Notes: generated by a model from the sequence alone, not told the origin. A stretch of DNA of 64,000 bases from Haemaphysalis longicornis (GCA_013339765.2 CM023454.1:150942480-151006479); one strand, 5' to 3'; shown: positions 33,935 through 44,420, numbered from the stretch's first letter. Numbers and translations: made by a program.

Positions 33935-34820
33935 TGCCGTGAACCATGTATAAGTTTATTGCTTGTTTTTGCTGCCCGGCCATGCCCGGCTGTGTTATCT
34001 GCGTTCCAAGCGAAGCGCGTCTTCCATTCTTTATTTTTATGCCACACGGGCTATCACATTTTAGATAAGCAGACTGTCTCGCCCGAACATCACTAGCCCA
34101 GAATGATCATCTTTGACCTACAATGTTCTGGATGTAAATCGACGGTTCCAGAATCACTCGCTTCGAAAGATAAAAGCCTGCAGAGCAGACGGCATGGCAT
34201 TCGAATCCCGACACGAGTTTATGCACGTAACTTTGTTGATTGCTGTATCGCCACCTTGTATCCTTTGAGTTGTTAGGGGAGCACAAGTTCGCTACAATAA
34301 ACTTGTTTTAAATGCAGAGCATTTCTTAGGCTCGCCTCTTCCTGCGTCGGACGGTGTCAACAGCTCCGGGTCCGCAGCAGGTGCGCTTCTCCTCCTTCCC
34401 TCCTCTCAACAGCAGCTTGCGCGCGCATGCGTCGTAGTCAGCCCGTTCGCGCTGTCGCGGTCTCGGCGTAACAGGTGCGTGATAGCAGCGCGGTGGGGCG
34501 TGGAAGGGCGCGCGCTGCTTGCGCATGCGCGCTCTCCCCCCCGTACTGCTCTCCCTCTACTGCGGGCGCTGCAAATATAAAGCGTATAGCGGCCGCTCGT
34601 GCTTCAGTCACTGCGTTGCTCCTTCCTTCCTTGGTTGACGCTCGCCCCCACGTTTACTCGTGTCTGCTACTCCAGCATCACGGATGAAGCGATGGAAGCA
34701 ACACTGCCTTCAACCAGTACTGAGGTCCCAATGCTCTGCATTTACTCATGTTCCCCTCGCGGGAAGGCGCGGGAATTTTTTTTTCTTGAAGACAACTGCG
34801 TCGTCTTTGGCAACGTAACA
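33935..34820 (+). repeat. 3' LTR of element A, split by an insertion
   Basis: 33935-34309 matches the 5' LTR up to its T-run. The remaining LTR end (CTTGAAGACAACTGCGTCGTC through CAACGTAACA) appears at 34785-34820. The bases between belong to the palindrome-ended repeat. Confidence 0.88.
34310..34775 (+). mobile_element. palindrome-ended repeat in the LTR T-run (Helentron/HINE-like, tentative)
   Basis: Begins AAATGCAGAGCATTTC and, near the right end, has the inverted partner AATGCTCTGCATTT (about 34732-34745), then the small palindrome TTCCCCTCGCGGGAA (34751-34765) and a terminal GCGGGAATTTTT. It sits within the T-run of the element A LTR. Short inverted ends, a hairpin near one end and insertion in a T-run fit non-autonomous Helitron2/Helentron elements, but a MITE is possible. 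The interior differs from the copies at 44055 and 62644 and carries a CpG-rich segment with AAATATAAAG at about 34572. Confidence 0.6.
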
Positions 34821-35627
34821 ATGTCATTGAACATGAAAATAGCGCGTCGAAGTGGTGATGATTTGAACACTTGGTGTTGCGACAATGCGTGAAAAGCTCA
34901 ACAATTATACGAAGACTCCACAATAGTTTCAGTGGTAGCGCTGACGGGACAGCATTGCTCATGGTGTCCTCGTGCCGAAAGTAACTGCCTTAAGAGCGCT
35001 AACATTAAAACGGAATTGCTCTCATGTTTTACGCACATTGTACCGGCATTCGTGTATCCATTACAGCCTGCGTCCTTACGGGATCTCATTGCGTGAATAA
35101 TTTAGCCTTTTCATTCTCTGGAAACTTGCTCGTCGCGGAAACTGGTCGCTACTTTTGTATTCCTCGTGAATAAACAAAGCAATGTAACAGATATATTGTT
35201 AAAATCGAGGCTTCGACGGACGCCCGTCTGGTCGGGAATGACACTGAAGTACATAATAAAGAATACGCCGACCACCAGAGAAAATAAAACAATGACGTTT
35301 CGGCACCCCGAACGGGAGCTATATTGTTACCGATGAGACTAAGGATCGCGGTGGGTGGGTCTTAGTAGTATTGGCTTTATTGCCGCGAACGTCTGTGGGT
35401 GTGTGTGTAGGAAGGGGGGGCATCGAAGCAGAGTTTGCGCGTTTGCCGAGACCTAACCATGTCGCCTTCCTCCGGCCGTCAGTCGACGGTAATGGCGGTC
35501 TTCTGATGATGAGGGAGCTGGGCCGCATAGCAGTTGATAGTGATGGTTGATTGTTCAACGAACACTCTTGCTTGCGGCATTGCCCCCAATAGTTCACGCC
35601 CTTCGACCGATGGTTGCGGGTTATTTG
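34821..35627. other. unassigned DNA
   Basis: No gene recognised. A block near 35290-35330 (GACGTTTCGGCACCCCGAAC, a short palindrome-containing motif) looks repeat-like, but no second copy is in the window. Confidence 0.35.
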
Positions 35628-35641
35628 AAATACGAATGGTA

Positions 35642-35881
35642 CCCGCCGCGGTGGCTCAGTGGCTAAGGCATTGCGCTGCTGAGCACGAGGTCGCGGGTTC
35701 GATTCCCGGCCGCGGCGGCCGGGAAAGCAAAAACAAACAGGCGAAAAGCAAAAACGCCCGTGTGTACGAGATTTCGGCGCACGATAAAGATCCCCAGGTG
35801 GTCAAAATTAATCCGGAGCCCTCCACTACGGCGCGCCTCATCGCCTGCGCTGCGTCGGCGCGTTAAACCCTACAATCAATC
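35642..35881 (+). mobile_element. full-length tRNA-derived SINE (Ruka-like)
   Basis: The complete copy. Its tRNA-like head has a perfect acceptor-type pairing (GCCGCGG with CCGCGGC), an A box TGGCTCAGTGGCTAAGG at 35652-35668 and a B box GGTTCGATTCC at 35696-35706, which together form an RNA polymerase III internal promoter. The unrelated body and a (CAAT)n tail follow. A 14-bp target duplication AAAT(A/G)CGAATGGTA flanks it at 35628-35641 and 35882-35895 with one mismatch. SINEs like this depend on a partner LINE for retrotransposition; the partner is not identifiable here. Confidence 0.95.
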
Positions 35882-35895
35882 AAATGCGAATGGTA

Positions 35896-38866
35896 TAAAA
35901 TGGTAGGACGATAAAAAGAAAAACAAAAGAAAGTTGCGTGGCAGAGACCTGGATGCGCTCATCTTTACGCGCACTGAGTGGCGTACGGGCGGAGATCCCG
36001 TTCGTACGCCGAAAGCAGCGGTTCATTCTTCACAAGCCAGGCGAATCACGAGGGGGAGGGAAGAGGAGTTACGAATGCGCGGCTCTGCAACCGCGCCCAC
36101 AAGGACCGGGCACAAGGGGAGGACATTCGCGCGGTGCGCGGATTCCGCGATTTAACTAACGCAAACAGGCGTGAAACGTAGGCAGTCGCAGCAGCGTGCC
36201 GCTCGCATGAGCGAGGAGGCCATTAGAATGCGTGCCGATCGGCGCGCGTTAATTGCCGACTGGCGCTGCTAACGCGTTCGTCGGGGCTCGCGGTCGCCGC
36301 GGACAGCTATGGCCTAATGAGCCCGGCTCGCGGCGATGCGAAAGATCTTTTTCCCGCGCTTTGCCGCCGCCGCCGCGTACGGAGGCGAGGGCGCCTCTCG
36401 AAAGGCGCTCCCCGCCTCATTGGTCCCGACGTTGGGCACGGGAAAAGGCCGTCCTCGACAGGACAGACGCCGCCAGTCCCCGGGTGCATATTGAGCGGCA
36501 ACGGCTATTACGTTTCTGGCGCGCTGTCTCGATAAGGCAACCGCAAGTGCAACGCAAATTTTACGTGTATTTGTATCAATGAAGTCTAATATTTTTGGCG
36601 CAAATTCAAGAATAGCCACAAACTTGATCCTCGACGTGCAGAAATGATTGAATCGCCACTTAAGCTCTCAGACTAGGGGGCCAGACACATTTGACGGCGA
36701 GAGAAAAGAAACGACAATTTTATTTTGCAGAAAGGGCGGAAAATCAAATGAAAGGCAGAAAAATTTTAGTAAAGCAATACGGGTGGACAAAACCAAGACA
36801 GAACGTGAAGCTTGATTGCTTGAGTTTTGTTTCTGTATTAAGCCTCTTTCCTCGTTAAGTAAAAGACTATCATGGAAGCATAATGGGAACTGAAAGCGCA
36901 AATGAGACACAGACAAAGAAATGAGACAACAGGACGAACTTTGAGTTCCCATTATGCATCACCAACAGGCCCAAACCATGATCCTTTTGGATATCATGGA
37001 AGACCGACCATGGTCCCTAATACAAAATTTATGTCAGATCATTTGCCGTAGACAGTGAACATATTTTGCACACCCTTCTTGTCTGGTGACGGCTACGTGA
37101 GCGTGTTTTATTTCCTGCTGCTTGCGGAATGCCCCCCATACGATTGTAAGCAACAACTATCTCGCGGATCAGCACATTCTGCTTAACCAATTCTAGCATT
37201 TTATTGACTAAGCTAACAAGCTTACCTGAAGCCTGGGTGCTTCACATAACTTTAACATTCTTCGCATTTATTATTCAGGTCGCGCACTTGACCTTCTCTG
37301 TGCATGGCATCTCAGAGCATCCACTGCGGGCGCAAAGGTGTTCTCTTACACTGGGAAGAATGCAAAAAAGAAAATTATACCACCACTTACGTGAGTCTTC
37401 CAGCATGCCTTGAATACGAAATCCTCGCGTCTTCCCATGACGATGGCGAAGGGGCAGTGCGCCGAGGTATTTTTTTGATAATTCATTCGTTATTCAGTGA
37501 ACGCTGCAACCCTCACTTCGTGCAAGTACTTCCCCGCGGACAACTGTCTCCGTGCCTCGTATGCGCCTGTTCTGCTCACGTGCCGTTAGGTGTTGTCCCC
37601 ACGACCTGACGCAAGGTTTTCTGGCACCATCCAATGTGGTCGGTCAACGCGTTAACCTCCGACTCAGAAGGCATATCATGTTTTCGCATTCAAATAGAGT
37701 GGCACCGGAAAATGTCTAGTGGGATATGTGGTTCCGGTATAGAGATATATAAATTGGAAATCTCATATGCTTTCCTCGTCGATAAAAATCAGGCGATGTT
37801 CACATATAGCAGCTGAAAAAATCCTGTGCCGTGTAGTTATCTGACCAATACAAACCATGTCAGAATCACAGCAGGAGCGCACACCCCTTGCTTCTCCATA
37901 GCGTGCGCCACGCGACGTCACGTGACTGAAAAAAAAAAAACTAAACCCAGTTCCAGCCAGTGCGAATTCTGCAGAAACAGCGGAGCTGTGCTTCTCTCGG
38001 ATCCGCTCGCCCGAGAACGGCAGCGCCGTCAGGCCGCAGATTGCACGGTTTCGCGCAACGGAATCGGCAGCTCCCTTCCCCCTCCCTCCTCTAGAGAGAA
38101 GGAGACGAACCAGCGCCTCTGAGACCCCTGCACCCTCTACCGCTGGGTCTGCAAATCGGTTTCTGGGAGGCCCCAGGCCGGTCTTACAACCCGGTCGTAT
38201 ACCCCTTTGTGGCGCACTATTCAGCAGGCGTACAGAAAGGGTTGTCTTACATCTCCGACGCTAAAATTGGCTTGCTTCGCTGCAATGTCTTCGAAAGACA
38301 ATAGCCTTCTGACATACCTGTTGCGCAACTCAACTCGTCTCTCCCCTACCACCCGACGGGCCCTTTCCTCCACTCTTGCGCTTCCTATGATGAATGGTAT
38401 GATGGTTGGCTACATATTAAAAAAAAAAAAAAAACTCGCGTTCGCATTGGTCGACCGCTTCGTGCCGAGACCATTGTTTTATTTTTGTGCTTTGCGCCGC
38501 TTGGAATTTTTACTTATGTGTTTGATTTTATCTCACCTCTCTTGGACAGCGCTATAACGCGTTGTTGTCTCTGTGTTAGAAGCTTCCACCTTCAAACTGC
38601 CCCATGCCACGAACCCCTTCCCCCACTTGACCTGGAGTCCTCATTCCCAAGTAAAAGACATCTCGTTCTCTCTCTCTTCTATTCTACAGCTCAATCCGGG
38701 GCGTATTGTTAATCGAAAAAAGGCTGGTACTTGTGCTTATGCACTTGCGTTTTCCTCGAATGCGTTTCGGGCTTACGAATAAAATGTGGACATGCATGGA
38801 CTAAAGCGGCTGGTTTAGTAGTTTAGAAGTGTATACATGCTTCAGGTTTATGTATTCTTTCGGCTG
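35896..38866. other. unassigned DNA with a CpG-dense patch
   Basis: 35990-36540 is GC- and CpG-rich with overlapping open frames on both strands, but no protein is recognised. At 36878-36891 and 36944-36957 there is a perfect 14-bp inverted repeat (GCATAATGGGAACT / AGTTCCCATTATGC). A 16-base A-run lies near 38419. No gene is supported. Confidence 0.4.
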
Positions 38867-38955
38867 TTTTAGAGGCGATAGTCTTTCTTGGGCTACTTAA
38901 ACCCAGAAATTTTGGTCTGTCTGTCTGTGACTCGATTCAGCTACTCGGCCAAAGT
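38867..38955 (+). repeat. dispersed repeat with CTGT microsatellite, copy 2
   Basis: Second copy of the repeat at 8131: GATAGTCTTTCTTGGGC, CCCAGAAATTTTGGTCTG, (TCTG)n, then TCGGCCAAAG in the same order. Confidence 0.6.
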
Positions 38956-40554
38956 ATAAGCGAAACCACACAATAGTTTTATATACCAAAGACAAATCTA
39001 AACGTCTAAGTGCGGTGTTAATGTTCATACTTGTCAACGTTGTTGCACAAGAAGAAGACATTACGCAAATATAAGACAGGAAATTAGTACACAAGGGATA
39101 TTTACAGTGTTTCTTTATTACAAAATTCATGGATGCTTGGTTTTTTGATAGCAAATGATATTCTACATCTACTGCAGAAACCCGCCGCCTGCTGTTGCCC
39201 GCGCCACCTCCTGGTGGCATAGGAAAAATCACACGGCAACAGCAACGAGACGTTCACTAGCTAGGTTCCACGTTCTGCTTGGAACTCACGTGGAGCACGG
39301 CCACGCGGTTTATAAACATTGTAGTCGGCGGCCTCAATTATCACGCGCGTCTTCGCCATACTGCAGCAATGGCATCGAGGAACCCGGCCTGTAGCAGTGG
39401 AACGCGGTAAATTCAAATCGCCTTGAGCAAACCTTTAGTGTGTTTACCTCGGGATGAGCGCGACGGTACAGGAACAGCACGAGGAGTGAGCGGGAAAGCA
39501 AAGTGGGGCATTTCCTTGGCAAATGTCTACAAGACTATCGTCTTTTGACGACATTTGCAACGAAAGGAGCAGATACGCGGCCAATTTGGACAAGCGATTC
39601 AATCGTATTAAATACAGAAAAGCGGGCGGATGAACAAAACGGACGTACAGCCAGACAGACAGAGAAGAGGAACGTTTGCCCCCCAGGTAGCCCACGCAGC
39701 ACATGCAAAAACACGCGCCCGCACCTCGTGGCTTCATTGAGCGTAGTTCACAAAACTGCTCCATCGCGTTTGCATCTCCTTGGCGTTCCCTTCTTTGTAT
39801 TCATTACTTGCCCGACGGAAGACCATTTGGGAACTCATAGTGGGAAACTACGAATCCTCATTCTTAAAGCCAAGCTTTTCTGTCCTCACTGGTGCCGTTT
39901 TGCTCCAATACTCCCTGCAGCAAAGCCACCTTTCTCTGACGATGATGATGAATAATCGTGGGTGAAGTGAAACAATAAAGAAACGCTTCCCGTTGCCGGG
40001 TTTCTCGTGGGTGCGATTGCTCCACTTCGACACGGTCGAAGCGAACGCCGAGCAGCAGGTGCCGATTCGCGCCGCGCTTCAAACCAAAGCGTCTAGGCCT
40101 ACGCAGTGCACACTCGACATTTCCTGTGGGTATTTCAGAGAAGTAGTGGGTACCTCCACAGTAGCACATGCTCGCAGTGTGGGATTGGCAAACCAAAGAA
40201 TCCATCGCGAGAAAGCTGCGCGTTCAATCATCGTCGTCGCTAGACGGACGGGTGCATGATATTGCTATGGGGGTAACGTAACTCCTACCTTGTGTGTATT
40301 TACGGTAAGTTGGTGCGGTGGTTCGCTGGCGTGGCGCAATTGGATTAATGTGGGCTTCATAAAGAGAGGAACCGGGGTCAGGTCCTGACTACGGGAAGCG
40401 TTTTGGTTTCTGTCCGCACCGTCCAGGAATTATTTCGCTGAATAGGCGAAAAGAAACGCTGTCCCCAGAATTCCGTCGCTGGTCCCTGACGGCAGAATTG
40501 CAGTTGGCTGCGTGTAGACCGATAATTCTGATAAAACATTCTGCAGAATTTCAG
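38956..40554. other. unassigned DNA with a possible tRNA-like remnant
   Basis: No protein domain recognised; the frame 39503-39955 is open for 150 codons without recognisable content. At about 40328-40397 a sequence with an A-box-like TGGCGCAATTGGATTAATG and a weak B-box-like end could be a decayed tRNA or SINE head; stems do not close well, so I do not call it a tRNA gene. Confidence 0.35.
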
Positions 40555-40790
40555 AGAGACAGAGAGAGGGAAAACTTTATTATTTGCAGCAGCTTTACGG
40601 GGTCGGGGTGGCCGCAGCTTCCAGCCTGGCGGCGACTAGCGCAGCCCAGTCAACTAGGGAGAGTTGTGTCCCTAGGTGAGAGCTAACCAGCGCCAGCTCC
40701 CACTGCTCGCCGGAGGACATAGCGCAGCCCACGCTGGGTTACACGGTGGGGTACAGTGGAGCGTGTGCCACAGGCAGAACAATTGGGGGA
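40555..40790 (-). mobile_element. 5'-truncated LINE 3' end
   Basis: The minus strand reads the last ORF2 codons (EQWELALVSSHLGTQLSLVD, then WAALVAARLEAAA and a stop), then AATAAAG and a CTCT-rich tail, the same tail type as the LINE at 12278. It is flanked by an 11-bp imperfect duplication CAGAATTTCAG / CAGAAATTCAG (40544-40554; 40791-40801). It is an I-type LINE fragment without catalytic domains. Confidence 0.75.
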
Positions 40791-40879
40791 CAGAAATTCA
40801 GATAATTGTCTACTAATGCGCAGAATTCTGATACCGCTTGTCTTGAGTTCGAATTCATTACTGCCAAATTTTTGTGTTT

Positions 40880-41440
40880 TTCAAAATCCTGTCCGACCAA
40901 TTATCTGTATTTACGCTGTATTTACGCTGTTAACACGTGATACTTGCGTGAAATATTTATTATTGTGGAAATGCAGCTCGTTACACCATTTTTCGTATTT
41001 TCTTATTTTTCGTATTTTTGAGGTTTTTTTATTTCGTTCCACGAATTACCTGCTTTATAAAGATTACACCTGGAACTTGCGCGAAATCTACATTACTGTG
41101 TAAACGCAGGAGGTTAACCGTTTCGCTTCCTTCGTGATATTTTTGGATTTTAATAATTGTTTAGTGTTTGAAATTTCGTTCGACCAACTATCTGCACTTG
41201 GGCCAATATAAGTATTGCAGGTGAATAAAAGGTCCGGAAAATCTGCATTATTGTTGAAATGCAGGGTGTTACACGTTTCGACCTTTTTCGTAAAGGTTAT
41301 ATATTTTTATTTTTCAGTTTTCCAAATTTTCGTGGGACCGTTTATCTTCATTTACGCTATTATAACGATTACATTTGAACCTACCGCGATATGTGCATTT
41401 TTATGGAAGTCCAGGGCACTACACGGTCCTGGCTCTGGGG
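40880..41440. repeat. degenerate tandem repeat, four units of ~142-154 bp
   Basis: The marker block GACCAATTATCTG recurs as GACCAATTATCTG (40895), CACGAATTACCTG (41040), GACCAACTATCTG (41182) and GACCGTTTATCTT (41336), at spacings of 145, 142 and 154 bp. Other blocks recur in phase: TTGCGTGAAATATTTATTATTGT-type sequence, GAAATGCAG and GTTACAC(G). Units are AT-rich and strongly diverged. It is non-coding. Confidence 0.7.
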
Positions 41441-42265
41441 TTACTGGGCAACAATGCTACGCATTAAAATTACCATTCGCCACGATGGCCTAACAAAATA
41501 TCCAGTCACGTGGGTCGGCCAGTGCCGATCACTGCAGCCGTTGTAAGATCGCCGCCTATTGAACAATATACGCGCGCCCGCGGCGGAAAAGCCACGGTTG
41601 CAACAGACAAGCTCGCGGTGGTTAGGGCGACAGCGCGTCTTCTCGCCTTCGTCCTTGTCCATTCGCAGCAAGCCTGGGAGCATGGTGGGCATTACCTTTG
41701 GACAGAGCTTTTTCTACATTCCTGGCTGTTGGCTTTATTGTTAGACTCAACTTCACCACTCGTCTGCAAGCGCAACATACAAACTAACACGTGACGGCGA
41801 CACCACCCGTCAGATGTTTCCGCCCTTAGTATTCAACAAGTCCATTCGTCTGCGGCTCGAAGACAGCCACCGACAATTCACAGGCACCCATTCAATCGTG
41901 TTCAGAGTACTGCCTGCCCACAGACGAGTTGCGTTGCTCGCGCATTCCGAAATTGCAAGAGGGAGCGTAGCTGCCCCGTTGTGGATAGGTTCATGGAGCG
42001 CACACGCTCAATATAGCTGATTGGGTTATACGAATTCGGTAGCACGCGTTAAACGAATGAATAAGAATGGCGACCACTAATCGTTTGAGAACTGTCGTCC
42101 CATCTCTACTACAAGCGGTTCTTGCGAACTTCCAGAGCATGTTATTGCGAACTAGTAGGTGTATGAATTGTTCAGTTAACGCAATGCACTTCCAAAGCAT
42201 CAGCATAAATTCAGAGGAGGGTCATTTACGGTTACGCAGTTCCAACTGTGCATGAATTTACACGT
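41441..42265. other. unassigned DNA
   Basis: Several short frames on both strands, none recognisable, and no repeat boundary seen. Confidence 0.35.
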
Positions 42266-42269
42266 GTGC

Positions 42270-43005
42270 TCGGTGTGTCTGGGTTCTAGATTCTTCTAAA
42301 GCCTCCGTTAAAGTGCCGCATGGGAAAGTGTTATCAGGATTAAAGATTAAGATTACCTCGAGAAATCGTCCAACGGATTCAGTATTATCTTCAAGACAGA
42401 CGTCAGTATGTAGTAACGGACAATTTCGCATCAATTGTTCGTGTCTCTTTTGGCATCCCACAGGTAAGTAAGTTAGGGCAACTTCTGCTTTTGATTTATC
42501 TTAGTGATTTGGCTTTTGTCATTCGTAGATGTGCGCCCGTACGTTTTTTCCCATCCCAGATGATTGCCTAGTTTTTAAGCAGATGTTATCGCCGTGTGAT
42601 CGTCTGGAATTACACCAAGTACTTATCACCAAGAAATGGGGGATGCAGTAAGCACTGGAAAACTGTGCTACCAGAAAACTAAGCCCTAGTCATTGCTGTT
42701 GTTGTCTAAATGACAGTATCATAATTAATCAAGATAAAAATAAGTATTCGGGCGTCACTCTTACAAGCAACCTAATTCGGTCAACTCACATATTTGATAT
42801 CAGCACATCTGCATATCGTAACGTATCGTTTCTTAAAATAAAGCTGAAATCTGCACCCTCGCACACTGTGATTCTAGCTATAATACCTGTGTCCTTTCAA
42901 AGCTTCAGCATGCTTCCATTACGTTGGATCTCCATACAAAGAAATACAATGTTGCGTGGCAACGAGGCGTAAAGTAACAAATATTTACAAATCAGGATAA
43001 CCTTG
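42270..43005 (+). pseudogene. decayed CR1/Jockey-type LINE reverse transcriptase
   Basis: Not visible as one open frame, but successive plus-strand frames give an ordered RT: SFGIPQGSKLGQLLLLIYLSD (canonical GVPQGSVLGPLLFLIYINDL) at about 42450-42515, then PDDCLVFKQ where FADDC is expected (about 42553-42582), then SGVTLTSNLIRSTHI where the family has YLGV-L, and finally HASITLDLHTKKYNVAWQR near 42910-42965. The pieces follow in the right order with stops and frameshifts between them. The type resembles the LINE at 49815 and differs from the I-type LINE at 12278. It runs into a Gypsy fragment at about 43010. No function remains. Confidence 0.7.
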
Positions 43006-43019
43006 GAAGCGTTGAGGTA

Positions 43020-43665
43020 ACCACCAGCGTGAGTTCGGAGCCCAGCGTCGTCGTTGTCGCCCTTTTCCAGCAGCGGCACGGCGCCGATCGTGTGTTTATC
43101 ACTAAAAGGGATCGCCCCGTCACACGACCCCCGGCGGAATAAGCACCGTCTCGGTGCTTCCTAACGGAACCGGTTGGAGGTAGCTGATATGGTCTTAGTC
43201 GGGCCAGGTGGGTCGGCGATGCGGCCCGAGGACAGACGGTAGGAATAATCTCATACGTCACATCTGTGGCGCGACGCGACACTGTGTGTGTTCCAGAATA
43301 GGGCTGAAGCAGTTTTTAGGAGAGGCCAACACGTCGTGCAGGGAACCAGAGCAGCACGAGCGAGCCCAGAGGAAAGCGGACCGTGTCTTCTGTGATACCT
43401 GTGAGGCAACGAGGTGGTCGCGAGCCGGTTGACGAGCTCGATGGGCCCAAGCGATACCATCGCGAGCATATTCACAAGATGAGGCAGAAAGTGGTGAGTC
43501 TGAAGGGAAAGCCCGGTGGATAAAATGGGGAGAACCCAGACGTATCATGGCGGGAGCTGTTGTAAGCGAAAGTGACAAATGGTAAGACAAGGTCCCAATC
43601 TCGGTGGTCAGAAGACGCGTACAGCATATCGGTCAGCGTCCGGTTCGAGGTTTCGGTGAGATAGG
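43020..43665 (-). pseudogene. Ty3/Gypsy integrase fragment (element D)
   Basis: The minus strand reads ETSNRTLTDMLY, then DLVLPFVTFAYNSSRHDTSG, the segment just after the catalytic Glu of a Gypsy integrase. Further on are LVASQVSQKTR (about 43400) and the C-terminal module DVTYEIIPTVC with HLARLRPYQ (about 43190-43260). The frames differ and stops intervene. The sequence clearly differs from elements A and B, so this is a third Gypsy family. No LTR is recognised on either side. Confidence 0.75.
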
Positions 43666-43822
43666 TATAAATTGGAATCACCAACCTCACATGCCGAATC
43701 GTTTCGGTGTCCGCGCTAGTGTCGCGGAGTGGTGTAGCCCCGAGCTAGCACATCAGGATGGATAGGTTCCGCTGTCTCAGCCTTCGAATGACGCTCCTCT
43801 CCGTTTTCTCTCACTTCCCAGT

Positions 43823-43866
43823 CACGTCCGGGCTTCAGCGGCGGCGTCCGCTGAAGCCCGGACGTG
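43823..43866. repeat. perfect 19-bp hairpin
   Basis: CACGTCCGGGCTTCAGCGG (43823-43841), six-base loop CGGCGT, then the exact reverse complement (43848-43866). It is GC-rich and stable as RNA or cruciform. No T-run follows it, and no gene is next to it. Confidence 0.85.
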
Positions 43867-44054
43867 GCCGACGCTTCTGCGTTCGGGACGACGCCCCTGC
43901 GAATTCTAGGTAACGACAGGCAGAATCTGTGGTTTCACTCTTTCTAGAGCCGCGTGTGTGAATTCAAGTGAAGTCGCATGGTCATCGTTGTGTGTGTCGT
44001 TTCCAGCTATGCTTTTTAACCACTTTCACAGCGTCGATTGGAGCCATTTTTTTT

Positions 44055-44420
44055 AAATGCAGAGCATATCAGTAACTCACGATGTCACCCGCGTTGACGT
44101 CCGTAGGCGTCCGTAGTCGTAGTCCGCACCCCTCCCCCTACACTATATAAAAAAAATACTATCCGGCGCCTGGTTTCGATCCCTCGACCCTGCGGGCGGA
44201 ACGCAATGTACATGGTGCTCTACCCACTGCGCCACAAAGGCGACACAGAATGGGAGGCTACGAACGCGGCTTATATCCTTGACTCATTCAAATTACTGCT
44301 GACGAGTGCTCTCTCGTCAGCAGTTGCCACAAGTGCAACAACATTAACGTAACGCAAACTACTTAACGTCGTGCGCCCCCGGAAATGCTCTGCATTTGAT
44401 CCCCTCGCGAGGGGGATGTA
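44055..44420 (+). mobile_element. palindrome-ended repeat carrying a tRNA-like segment, copy 1
   Basis: Starts AAATGCAGAGCATATC after a T-run, ends with the inverted partner AAATGCTCTGCATTT (44383-44397) and the perfect palindrome CCCCTCGCGAGGGG (44401-44414). Inside, on the minus strand at 44163-44246, is a tRNA-like sequence with an A box (TGGCGCAGTGGGTAGAGC), a B-box-like GGGATCGAAACC and a near-pairing acceptor (GTCGCCT / AGGCGCC). The left half is shared almost base for base with 62644. The ends match 34310. It has no coding capacity. Confidence 0.75.
44163..44246 (-). other. tRNA-derived segment inside the repeat
   Basis: The A and B boxes and a pairable acceptor indicate tRNA ancestry, and an anticodon-like stem (TTGCG / CGCAG) encloses a loop containing CCG. 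There are too many bases between the D and anticodon arms, and the T arm is poor, so a working tRNA is unlikely. The same segment in another copy near 62738-62825 supports repeat membership. Confidence 0.6.

Larger units (their letters stand above)
20951..34820 (+). mobile_element. Ty3/Gypsy element A, carrying three nested insertions
   Basis: A plus-strand LTR retrotransposon in the order 5' LTR, gag, protease, RT, RNase H, integrase, 3' LTR. It is interrupted by a CR1-like LINE (23841-24669), complete Gypsy element B (26996-33578) and a palindrome-ended repeat (34310-about 34775). Without these it is about 5.9-6.0 kb. The LTRs differ by roughly 9-10% by eye, so it is the oldest layer. No 4-5 bp target duplication is evident (AATAT left, ATGTC right). 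A related copy lies on the minus strand at 44545-45921. Confidence 0.9.

Noticed and set aside
35280..35330. Palindrome-containing block GACGTTTCGGCACCCCGAAC as a transposon end
   Set aside because: No second copy or partner end in the window.
35642..35714. tRNA gene with good A and B boxes
   Set aside because: It is the head of a SINE: body, tail and target duplication are all present.
40328..40397. tRNA-like sequence
   Set aside because: The A-box-like part is good, but the stems and B box do not hold up; mentioned only as a possible remnant.
44163..44246. Functional tRNA gene on the minus strand
   Set aside because: Excess bases between D and anticodon arms, poor T arm, and it recurs inside the same repeat at 62738.
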